Below are positions 1 to 11,444 of a DNA stretch of 64,000 nucleotides, piece by piece. Origin of the DNA: Stromatinia cepivora (lineage: Eukaryota; Ascomycota; Leotiomycetes; Helotiales; Sclerotiniaceae). The notes beneath the pieces were generated by a model that saw only the letters and a list, made by a program, of their open reading frames with translations, was not told the origin of the DNA and ran no database searches. Where the stretch lies: NCBI GenBank assembly GCA_014898415.1, contig RCTD01000022.1:1-64000 (forward strand). Direction: 5' to 3'. Within the stretch, counting starts at the first letter, position 1; the number at the start of each line of letters is the position of its first letter. A program made the translations under genes and the position numbers.

Positions 1-88
1 ATTATTAATAATATCAAAAAATTTTAAAATTAATTTAAATCAATTATAATTCTATTTCTGATTTTTTGTTGATTATAAAATTAATATT

Positions 89-398
89 TGTTACGGAAAG
101 CCCTGTGATCCTCTGTATCTTATGAAGGATCAAAGCGTATACTTTCCAATCGGAATGAAGGATCTTCTAGCCCTTATCAATCTTTTCGATTGATAAAATG
201 ATTCTAATATATCAATAAATAAAGATCTAGTTTAATTAAGATATATATTGGTTAAATAATCATTTATTTGTTTTATATATATAGTTCTTGATTTATATAA
301 TCAAAGGTAAATCATTTAATTCTTTTATTCTATTAATCATATATATTATTTATTCCTTAATCCCTGAAAGTGTTTTGTAATTATATTATCCTATAATA
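89..398 (+). repeat. 5' LTR of element G
   Basis: 310 bp, starting TGTTACGG and ending in a RIP-changed TAACA-type end (TAATA). It aligns along its length with 37565-37877 and differs almost only by C/T and G/A changes. Contains a short hairpin, AATCTTTTCGATTGATAA, near 179-196. Confidence 0.85.
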
Positions 399-408
399 AT
401 TATAAACT

Positions 409-420
409 TGGTAGCCCTTA
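409..420 (+). promoter_or_regulatory. Likely primer-binding site of element G
   Basis: TGGTAGCCCTTA begins 10 bases after the 5' LTR. It has the TGG start expected for pairing with a tRNA 3' end and supports + orientation. The tRNA was not identified, and the gap from the LTR is larger than usual. Confidence 0.45.
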
Positions 421-881
421 ATCTATATAATCTTTTATCTAATGATTCTTGAATATTCAAAAAATCATTTTTAAAATATCATTTTTATTTTATTTATAAT
501 TCAATATTCATATTAATTCAATTATCTTTATTTAATATAATAAAAAATCAAAACGATTTTCTTTTTATAATCTATATTTAATGGTTAGAATGATATTTAT
601 ACTTGAAAAATAAATATCAAATTTAAGAAATCTAGGATTCAATCAATTCAAAGAATGATCTATTTGTTTCTATATCAATTATATCCATTCCAAGTTTCAA
701 TCTAATGAATAAGTTTATTTATATTTAAATCGATTAGTTTTCAATCAAATCATTTATTTTACCTTTTATTATCAATCTCCAAATCAAATATAATCAAAAG
801 AAACAAATTTAATATTAAAAGAAATTCTCGAAATATTTTATAATAATTCAATTTAAAAAAGATACAAATGGAGATACAAAT
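421..881 (+). other. AT-rich leader of element G, no gene seen
   Basis: Untranslated leader between the primer-binding site and the presumed gag start. Very AT-rich. No conserved reading frame or RNA gene could be made out. Confidence 0.5.
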
Positions 882-3858
882 ATGAAAGATTTTAATGATA
901 ATATATCAGAATTTATTTCTAATAGATTTATTACTTTATTCCCAATTATCTTCTAAGAAATCTTCTTCGAACTTGTTTTTTTTCAATTGAAATATCAATA
1001 TTGATAATAAGAATATATATAGAATTATAAAGTTTTCTATAATATTTATAAATAAATCAAATTATTAATTGATCAAATATATTTTATAGAATTATTTATT
1101 CTCAATTAAAGTATTATAGCTCTTTTATTTAAGATAATCATTAATATATTCAAAAGGAAATTCATATTTATAATAATTATTATCAAACTTATAGTACTAC
1201 AAAAATATCAATCTATTTTAATATAAACTTTATTCAACAGAATTAATCTTGTTAAATAATATAGGGATTGGATTATAATTTATATCAAAGTTTTCATATA
1301 CAAGATTATTAAAATATAAAATGAAATCGTTATTAATATTTTTCTACAAATTATTAATATCAAAATACTTCTAATCTGAATAAATATTATAATTATATAG
1401 ATTGAAATAAACAATCAATTTGGATTATTCAATTTTTTATTCAAGCAATTCGGAGATGTTTTTGAAAGATTAATTTTCTAAAATTCTATTTCCTTAAAAA
1501 CTAAAGAAGGAATATATTCTATATTTATTTTTTCTCAAAATGATAAAAAATTTAAAAAGAATAAAAAGAATATCAATTTTGGAAATAATCAAAAGATCAA
1601 GAAGATTTGGGAATGTTTTTGTAGAATCGAATCTGAATAAAACAATAGAATTAATTATAATCATATTACTTATAATTACAAAACTATAGAATTAATATTT
1701 ATTGAAAGAATCAATTCATTATTCAAAAAGATATTTAACGAAAATAAATTATAAATAATTAGAAATCGAGCAAAATTGTATTTATAAAAAGAATTTCATT
1801 TTAATTCAATCAAAAGAAATAAATAAAAAGTTTTATAGATTTTTCAAAACCTTTAATCAATACTATTATTTTGGATATTCGATATAATTAATTAAAGGTA
1901 TACTCTATAATAATAAAAATATATTGTGTATCTAATAATACTCTATTCGATAATTATAATACTATATATATTATAAATGATATATCTCTATTGGATAATT
2001 ATCGATATCGATTATTCGATCCCAATAATCTTGTAGAAATAGATACTTCTAATTTCCAAATCCTAGAATATAGGATTTGCATTATCAAAAGGATTATCAA
2101 GAAAAAAGATTATCCTAATAATGATCTGGTTTTGAACAATATAATATTTATCCCTAGCTTTTATATCAATATCATCTCGAAAACTCGATTAAAGAAAATC
2201 GGCCTATAATTCTTAAAATATAATTATATTCTTTATAAAGAAGATTATATAAATAATATAATAATTATTTAATATATTCATATTGAAAATCTTATATTCT
2301 TAAAATATAAATCATTTTCTATTTATTCGAATACTTTTTTATTTATCCTTATAAACAACCCTTTTATAATGTATCTAATAATAAATAGAAAAATAAACAA
2401 AACATTCTATTGTTTTTGTAATTCATTTTTTTCAAAAGAAGATACAAATGAAATATAATATAAACATTCCAAATATTTGGAAAAGAAAATTCTTGAATAT
2501 TTAGTATTTGCAATATAAAATATCAAAATAAAAAATATCATTTGTTTTAATTACATCAATTGCATTTGTATTTATACAAAATAAATTATTTCTTGTATTC
2601 TAAATAATTATCAATCATTTTACCCCTTTTACAAAATCCAATAAAATCTTTTTGATTTCGATAAAAGATATAACAATATATTATAGTTTCTATTAATTAA
2701 AGAAATATATTATAGCAAAATCTTTTTATATTCAATTTATTGCAAAACATATAACAAAATATTTATAATTATTCAAAACTTTGTAATCTAAATTTATTAT
2801 AAATATAATCTAACGATTATAATAATCAAATAGAATAATAATATATTTATCATTGGAATTATAAAAGCAATATTATTTGAGAAATGGATCAAACAAAAAA
2901 GTATCGAATTCGAATTATCCCCATTTTATATATATAAATCCAATAAAGAATTAAAATATACAGAATAAGAAATAATTACAAAATAAATAAAAATATAAAT
3001 TATAATAAGTTTACTAAACAAATTATAAATAAAAACGATATAAATTGTTATTTATTTATATAATATAAATCCTTTGAAAATCAAATCCTTTAAATTATTC
3101 AATAAGATATTCAATATATAATTCCATAATTACTTTTATAAAGATAATCCTTTATTTGTAGAGAAAATATTTAACGATCTTTATTCTAATTGGAATAGAA
3201 TCTATAGATATAGATATCAAATTTATCTTTTGGATAAAAATAGAGAAATTGGAATTAATAGAAAATAATACAAAACCAATCTTCAAATATATATTGAATA
3301 TTTAATAGATTATATTTCAGGTATATTGATCTATTGTATATAGATATTCAAGTTTGATAGAATTATTGTTATTCGAAATATAATGTTCAATAAGAAATTC
3401 GTTTATTATATAGATTTTATTAATTGAATAATCGATATTTATATTATAAAAAAGCTTAAACAATTCGTTAGAATTTTTGATCTATAAGATTATATCGAAA
3501 TAGATAAAACGATTAATTAAAACGAAGAGAATTATAAAGATTTCATTTATTTATCTATTTTCATAGATCGAAAAATCTTTGATTTATCTATTAAATATAT
3601 TTCAGATCTATTATTTACAAATGAATTGATTTCGAGAGTAGATATAGATCTGGGGGATGATAATGGGAATAAAGAAATCGATTTAGAACTATTCAATCTA
3701 TTTAATCCTTCAGATAATAAGGATAAGATATATAATGAGAATATACAAATATTAGTTAATTCTTCTATTAAAGAAACTAAAGAAATCGATTCTTTCATTG
3801 AAAAACAATTATATCTTATGAATAAAAATGTTGATATTATTCAAGAAAATACTTATAA
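882..3858 (+). pseudogene. RIP-degraded gag-protease-integrase part of copia element G
   Basis: The 5' half of a copia polyprotein, recognised in two places. At 1991-2209 the frame ends in the hydrophobic 'IIFIPSFYINIIS..RLKKIG' block that in copia proteins lies between protease and integrase. From about 3215 to 3858 one frame reads as the integrase C-terminal region ('YISGILIYCIQIFKF..IVIRNIMF', the family's 'GYLVGY..FRIW..VIRTRDVTF' region), followed by an acidic linker. Both are in the same frame. Stops are TAA/TAG/TGA at positions explainable by CAA, CAG, CGA or TGG. The ATG at 882 is a guess and the gag part is not recognisable. The frame is cut at 3858 by the insertion of A. Confidence 0.7.
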
Positions 3859-4150
3859 TGTGAAAGAGGTAGGTCGAGATACATGCGTCCCGATAGCACG
3901 CTGCAAGGGGAAATGGGAATTGAAACTGATTAGATTATATTATAAAAGTTTCAAGTAATAAAACTAATAGATTTAGATAATGATTTGGATTATATATAAA
4001 TGGGATACAAAAAGATTAATAGAAAAACGATTGATTTCTTTCAAAGAAAGGGGAGCAAAGTTTTCTTTTATATCTAATTACGAAAAATTATATAATTATA
4101 TGATTACGAATTAGCTATATATTAGGCTTTGATATCCCAACTTTCTTATA
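3859..4150 (-). repeat. LTR of element A (3' LTR of the minus-strand element)
   Basis: 292 bp. The outer ~60 bases (3859-3920) are GC-rich and look unmutated, whereas the inner part is strongly RIP-changed. Aligns with 14784-15075, 16361-16651 and 34368-34658. Confidence 0.92.
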
Positions 4151-4165
4151 CCCTTTCCTTCCCTG
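4151..4165 (-). promoter_or_regulatory. Polypurine tract of element A
   Basis: Pyrimidine run CCCTTTCCTTCCCTG directly beside the left LTR. On the - strand it is a purine run immediately upstream of the 3' LTR, the expected plus-strand priming site. It fixes the element as minus-strand. Confidence 0.75.
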
Positions 4166-4250
4166 AAATATATATTCTATCTAATTTCAGAACAACTACA
4201 AAAGATAAAAACTAAAAAGATCAAAAAACAATTAGATTAAAAAAAATCAA

Positions 4251-7200
4251 TTAGAGTATCAGCAAACTAAAGTGATAAGCAATTTTTAAGATTATCTTAA
4301 AAAAACAATATATTTTAGGTTTTTATTGGTTCAAATCTACTTCTATTGTTTTTCTATCAAATTCGATAAAAATTTTAAATTCCTGAAAAGTATCTTTATT
4401 GTCTTTTCTATCTCTGACCTTTCTTGAACATTTAATTAAACACCTCATAACAGATTTCGTATTTATAATCGGATTTTTTAATAATTCCTAAATATAATTT
4501 GAATAACGAATAAAGATTTTTGGCGTTACAAACTTCTACCCAATATTAAAGAAATAATCCTTTCTTTTACTATTAAATTTCGTAAAAGACTTTTTTATTA
4601 AAAAACAATTCATTTATTCTTTATCTAATTCATAATCCATATCAGAAATTGAAACAGTACCTTATATTCCAGAAGATTTAATTGGGAACAGATTAAATAA
4701 CATTATAAATTGATTCTGAATCGATTCTCGCTCTACGATTTCTTTTCTTTTCCCAATGAACTTCTTTAATATAAATTAAGGTTTTCCAATAGGGGATTCT
4801 TTACCAATTAGATTTACAATCTTCCAATTGCCAACGTTTTCTTTATCAAAGAATTTATCATTTTCGAAATCTTTATTACAAAGAGTTTCTTACTTTTATA
4901 AAAATATATTATAATTTGCAAATAATGATCAATCTTTTTATTACTTTTCTTTATTTTGGAATACTTCAAATTGAATGATTAAATCTATCATTACAAGATT
5001 ATATCATTGTTTATATCAAAGTTCAAATTCATTATCATTAGCTTTGAATAATCTGTTTATTATTCTTTTTACAATATTAGAATCCTAAAATAAGTATCCT
5101 AAAAGAACTATAGAAAGATGATCTCATAAAATAAAATTGATATTAAGAAAAAAGGATCGGAGAATATAAAGGCCTTCTCTATTAAATTTATTTAACTTAA
5201 AGAAAACAATTTGATTTTGAAGAGATCTTCGAAGATTTTTATAGGAGCTATTATCCTTTATATTCTTTTTGTCCGAAATTATAACTGAATAGAAGATCAG
5301 TATCAAAATCGATTTACAGGATTCAAAAGAACCGGTATATTTCAAAATGATATTTAATCGAATTATAATTGTTTGGGATTCAGATTTAATCAGGGTTTTT
5401 CAATGAAATTGATTCTTTCATTCGGCTTTCTGGAAAACTTCCTTTCTTATTATTCAATTAAGATTATATTATAATTGATAAATAAAAAAGTACTTTTTTA
5501 GAAGTTCCCGAATTAAATTATTATTATTATCTAATTTATGAGAAACAAGGATTTGATGTTCTTTATAGAAGCTTTTAATCGATTCCCTTAGTTTAAAAAG
5601 ATTGATTATAATAATTATTCTTTTTAAAGTTTCTTCTTGTTTATTTTTAAAAATTAAATGGAAAAGGTCAAAAAAGGAATAATAAAGATTAAATTTCTTA
5701 TTATAATTAGGAAAATATAATATAGATAAAGATATTAATATAAAATGGAATTCTTTATTTTCCCAAATATAAATAATAGTATATTATAAAACAGAATTGT
5801 ATTTTAAAAGGAATTAAATAATCGAAAAATAACAATTCGGAAGTAAACCTTTTTTAAAGATTTTGTGAAAATATTATTTGTAGATAACAAAAATATCTTC
5901 ATAAACATTTCGCAAATCGAATTTATCTTTTTATTTGAAAATATATTAAAACGAAAAGATATATAAGGTAAATTGATTCTCAAAGGATTCTTTGTTTAAT
6001 AATTCTAATAAAAAAAGATTATTTTTGAGAATTTCGTTAAAGTTAGGGGAATAGAAGTTCCTTATTGAGCCGAATCGATTGGGGCTGAAGATTTGTTTTG
6101 ATTATTTCAAAGTTAAGGATTGATATAGATAGAATTAAGGATAAAATACTTTTATCAATTTCATTTCGTCAATATACTTTTGGTTCCTGATAATAGTAAT
6201 CAATCTGTTTTGTAGTTCCTTAATCGAAATATATTTCGATTTTAGATCGAAAAGTTTTGCCAGAGTATATAAATAGTATATATATAAAATATCCATAATG
6301 ATTTATTTTTCTAATAATACAACAACTTTCTATTTTATTTAATTGGTAATATATTTATTATTCATCAAAGAGTATTATCCCTCTTCAAATTGGTAATTTA
6401 AATCGCAAAAATAGCTTTTTAATTTTTGTAGGGAATTTAAGATTGTTTTAAAATTATTGAAGGTTGAATTGTTATTGTTTAAAATAAGTTCAATATTGTA
6501 ATCAATTATATAACAATGAAATACGAATCTATTCAGAATAGATGGATAAAAAAGGGCTTTTTTCGAGAGATCAAAATAATAACCTTTCTTTTCCTATTTA
6601 TCGATATTCACGGTTGTAGGTTTCGAAATTGATATAATCGTTTGGGAATAAAGAAATCGATATATATAAGGGATATTTAATATGGCAATTACTTCTAATT
6701 GTTTTTCAATATTAAGTTTCTTTTCATTATTATTATTGTTAAAGGATATCAGGACAGTTTCTGCGGTAGTCATTTTGTAGATAGATTTATCCTTTTGTTG
6801 AGTTTCGGAGGGGTTTTTGTTTTTACAATATTTTTTTAGAAATTCGAGGTTATCAAGAATAAGTTTATAAATTCTGAAGATAGAATTCTATGTAAGATTA
6901 TAAAAAAGAGATATCCAATCTTTTTTGTTCTTTATATCAGTTTTTGTAATGAATCTATATATAATATAGAAATTTGCAAAACTATACTTTTTTGCTTTTT
7001 TGCTTTTTTTTTGTATAAGATATTCAATTATATATCTATTCAGAAACTTCATAAGAATTTAAAGATTGAAATGAAAAATATAATAGATTATATCCGTTTT
7101 TGTTAAAATATTATTTAAATTTATATCTTCCAATCAAAAATAGATAAGAGCTTTTCCTTGAATAATTATTCAAATTCTTTCGAGATTTTTAAGACCTTTT

Positions 7201-7538
7201 TTGACTTTATTACAATGTTGTTCAATAAATTGAATTGTATTGTTATTTTTAATAAAATAACTGGCTTTGAAGAGATTAGCTATTTCATAAAGCTTTTAAT
7301 CTTCGATCCAATCTTTTATTTTATTCGCAAAATCTTCAACAAGATCAGTAATATTTATAGAGTAATTAAGCTACTACTCAAAAACGTTGTATTTTTCTTT
7401 AACTTCAAAAGTTTCAATGAATATGAATATTTCGATTTCGTTGTTGAAAAAATGATTCTTGTATCAAATAAGAAAAAGGGTATTATTGCTAATAAAGCAG
7501 GAGGTTATAATCTGATTAAATCCTTTTTCAAATATCAT
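4251..7538 (-). pseudogene. Reading frame X (~1,095 codons) downstream of pol in element A, function unknown
   Basis: Read on the - strand from an ATG at 7538, one frame runs to a TAA at 4251-4253 without any shift. It is interrupted only by roughly three dozen stops that RIP could make from CAA, CAG, CGA or TGG. The product would be ~1,095 residues, rich in Asn, Lys, Ile and Phe. Recognisable islands include 'ITDLVEDFANKIKDWIED' near the start, 'KMTTAETVLISF' in the middle and 'KSILILIFYSVIIS' at ~5.3 kb. I see no zinc knuckle, DDE triad, RT motif or clear signal peptide. B carries the same frame (16754-20068). It lies in the pol frame, so it could be a C-terminal extension of pol or a separate 3' ORF. 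I do not recognise the family. Confidence 0.75.
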
Positions 7539-7899
7539 ATCAAAACTTAAATAAAAGCTTATATAAATAATAAAATAAATATAAACAAAGAATTAATAAT
7601 TTCAAATCAAATTATTAGAAAGAGCAAATTTAAAGAGAAAATATTAAATTGTTTAAATATTGTTCAAGAATTGTTTGTAAATTGTTCAAAAGCGAAATCG
7701 ATAATATAATAAGTTTTTTCAAAAAGGATTCAAATACTTTTTCCCTTTCAAAAATTATAAGGCTTTTTTTATCGAACTTTTTAATTGGCGGTTAGAAGTT
7801 TGTAGCAATAATTTCTTTTCGGTTTGTTGTATTTGTTTTTTTCCTTTTAATTTTATATCGTTTTACAATTGAATAAAGAATAATCTTTAATTATTTGTT

Positions 7900-10800
7900 A
7901 TCTTTTATTTAGAAGATTATGAATACTTAGAAACTCGGTTTTTTTGGTTTATTTATTTATACAAATCCTTAGAATTGTTATCTATAAAAAGATCTGAATA
8001 TAAGATGTATTTTTTGAAACGAATATTTGTATAAATTCTACTAAGTGGGGTATTATTTATCTCTTTAAGAGTATATATAAAAAGACCCTTTAACTTCTTT
8101 ATTATTTTATAAGATCTGTATTATTTGAAAGTAAGTTTTGTATTGCGAAATATATCGATTTTTGATTAGGGGTTGTAATATAGAATTATATCTTCAATTC
8201 GAATATTCTTATTCAGTATTTTGTGATCGAAATTATATTAAAGTTTATCATCTTTTTTATAGTATTGTTTACAAAGGATTGCTTCTTTAATATTTTTATT
8301 TAGTATTTTTAATTGTTATATTCTAATAACTAATAAATCTTTCCGGGTTTGTATACTTTCCCAATCAAGGATCCTTTAAATTATATATATAGTTTCAAAA
8401 GGCAATATAGTTTTCTATTTATAAATCAATTCAAATAATATTTTGTTTATCGATTTATAAATTGAGATATGATTAGTGAATAATATTGTTTCCAATTATT
8501 TAAACTATTTATATCTTTTTTATAATAAACGGAAAAGTATTTTCGTGATAGGATAATAATTTCTTTTTATTATTTTATTGGTTTATGGATAATAAATTGA
8601 TATCTTGATTTTATCGATTCTATATTTTTTGTAATAAGCAAGTATAGTGTTTTTGTTTTTAAGTTTTCTATTTATAATGATTTCTTTAAAGAGATTATAA
8701 TGATAGATTATTTTATAAAGAAATTTAACAATTACTTTCGAAATAGTATTCTGTAAAGTTTTAGTTTCTATTTAATCATTCAAATCTTTTTATAGAATAA
8801 CAAAGTATTTGAATTTATAATCATCAAGTATTTTTATAATATCTATATCAACTTTATATTAAATACCTGAAGTCCAAATAGTAATCATTGATTTATTTAT
8901 TTATTTAAACAATCTGAATTAGCAAATAGAGCAAAAAATCATTCAATTTTTTATATCCTTGTATATCCCATTCTATTAATAACAATTATATACTTTAGTA
9001 TATAATAACTTTAGACCCTTATAACCTAATTCTTTATATATTCGAATCATAATTTTTGCTTTTTCGATTAAATCGTCGTTTGTTATTATATAAACGGAAG
9101 GTAATCCATTTCTCCGGATTCTGAATAAATAACGATCTCTTATACAGAAATTGAAAGCTTCCTTTTTGAAAGCTTACCAATCCTTTGTTAGTATATTTTT
9201 AGGTTTCTATAGTATAATAATATACTAAGCGATTATTTATATTCTTTCATTTCTGCCTTCCAAAATTTGAGACAATCTTAAAATTTTGGAGCTATTTATA
9301 TTCATTATTGGATCTATCCGTAATGAATTCAGATCTGTAATGATTGAATCATCAATATCCTCTTTATATTCTTTATCAATATTGTCCAAGGTAATTCACA
9401 GTTATTATGATAAAGTATCTGCAGTAATGTTTTTGTTTTCAGGAATATATTTAATATCAAAATCGAAAAGTCTAATTCAAATAATCCATTTTATAATCAA
9501 AATACTAAGTAGATCTGTAATTACTCTATTTAGCTAAATTATAAGTATATTTGTATCAATTTCTAAAAGGAAATGAATACTATAAAGATCTCTTTTATAT
9601 TTTTATAGAACTTTGAGTACTCCTTTGTATTCTTTTTTAATAATATCATAATTCCATTCGGCATGATTCTATATACTATTCTTATATCTAACAATAATAT
9701 GAAACTTATCATTATATATTTGATCTAGAACAGCTCTCCATTTTATCAAATTAGTATCAATAACGAATATAATGATTTCAGTTTTAAATGAATAAATCAA
9801 TAGAAAAAGGATTAGGACCGAAATTAATTTATTTTTCAATAAGATCATTATAATATTATAATTAGCAATTCAAATGAATTTTATATCTTTCTTTAATAAT
9901 ATATAAAAAAACTTTATAATAATGATGAAATTCTTTATCCAAAATCGATAAAAGATATATACTCCAAAGAATATTTTAATTTTATGGTTATTCGAATAAA
10001 ATGGTTATTCAAATATTTTGATGATTTTAGTAATATCGAGACTTTTTCCTTTAAAATTGATATAATAGTTTACGATTCAAATTCCATCGTAATACTATTT
10101 GGATTTGATATCGATAATATATTTTGTATACTTAATGCATTCTATTATAGTATTCAGGTTTTTCAAATGTTCGATAACGAATTTCTTCAATCTAGGTTCA
10201 ACTTTAGCTTTATTATATCGAGTTCTGGGACCCTTAATTCCAATATTATTCAAGTAAGATATAATAATATTAAATATGATATTTTACAATATCCTTGATA
10301 TAATCTTTACAAATTGAATAACCGAATTAATAATCCTTTGTAGTAAAATAATAAACTTTATTAAATCAAAAAGAATCATAATAGTAATAATATCTCTATT
10401 CTTTTTATCTAAAGATATTTGATTATATTCAAAGAAGAAGTTAATCAAAGATATTAATAAATATCTAACTATTTGTTTAGCAAATTCTTCTAAATTTGAA
10501 AGTATATTTGTATTTTATAGGATTACAATATTTGCTTTTGTTATTGTAACAATAATACAGTACTTGCTAATCTTACTTTTTTTAATTAAATATCAAAGGT
10601 TTCGATATAATCCTTCTCCTTTCTTTAATACACCTCATTTAATATAATCTCTTATCATTTCGATAATTATTGATAAAAAAACTTTAGGAGATATGAAATC
10701 AGGAGTTTACTAGACCTTATATAATATTGTCTTGATAATCTGTAACAGGGCAATTGAAGGTTTGATATTACTGGCTTTCGTTTAATCAAAAATTAACATT

Positions 10801-11444
10801 GTTTTTCGATTCTATAATAATATAAAAAGAAATTCCTTTTTATATTTTCAAAATATATTTCCGATATCTAACAATATTAAATATTCTTATATCAATCGGA
10901 AACCTTCAGGTCTGATATTAAAATATAATATTAAATACTTCGAAAAGAAATTTGATAATTGATATTTAAAATGTTTTGTATATTCCAATTCTAGTTAATT
11001 AAGATTACCTTTTAGGATTTCTTTATCGATATATTTTATTTCATTTGAAGGTTTTATCTTATCCTTTTTTTTCTTATATATATTATTGATCAAAATAAGA
11101 ATTTCGGATTTGATATTGATTAGTTTCTTTCAGATATTGCTTTCTATTTTAAATTCTTCCAAATCGAAATGAATATTATTAGTAGCAAAGTATTCCTGAA
11201 ATCCTTTTAATTCTGAATCTTTAATATTATTAAATATATCTTTGATATCAAAATCAAAATCAATTCGAATGGTATCCATATTGAATTTTATAGAATTTAA
11301 AACCATCTTAAAATTTGGGATATCAATCAAGAGTTCTGAGAAATGGTTTTTAACGAATTCTTCAAATTTCCTTTCATTCTTAATGATATTTAGGACTTTT
11401 GAAAGATCATCAATACAATCCCTAGGATTTACATTGTTTATTCT
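7900..11444 (-). pseudogene. RIP-degraded gypsy pol (RT, RNase H, integrase) of element A
   Basis: Begins in the -1 frame at the slippery heptamer near 11444. An early block 'NNVNPRDCIDDLSKVL' is followed by RT. The metal-binding motif survives as 'YLNNIGIKGPRTRY' near 10.24 kb, where both aspartates are now Asn (GAT to AAT, as RIP makes). The RNase H end, 'LFDFDIKYIPENKNITADTLS', is at ~9.4 kb. Then comes the integrase H2C2 finger region ('ELGYKG..YTKVYNCY') at ~9.0 kb and the integrase core at ~8.9-8.5 kb. A C-terminal block, 'NTPLSRIYTNIRFKKYIL', lies at ~8.03 kb. This arrangement matches a common fungal gypsy lineage. No residual stop between integrase and X can be proven original. Confidence 0.88.

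Noticed and set aside
3626..3958. 110-codon plus ORF
   Set aside because: It runs from integrase of G straight into the LTR of A. The last ~33 codons are LTR sequence, so the ORF is an insertion artefact.
7158..7550. 130-codon open stretch on the + strand
   Set aside because: It lies opposite frame X of element A. The - strand frame continues for kilobases and is conserved in B, while this one is broken in B.
9286..9537. 83-codon plus ORF (and its counterpart 28868-29119)
   Set aside because: Complement of the RNase H end of pol of A and B. The - strand gives a clear RNase H match.
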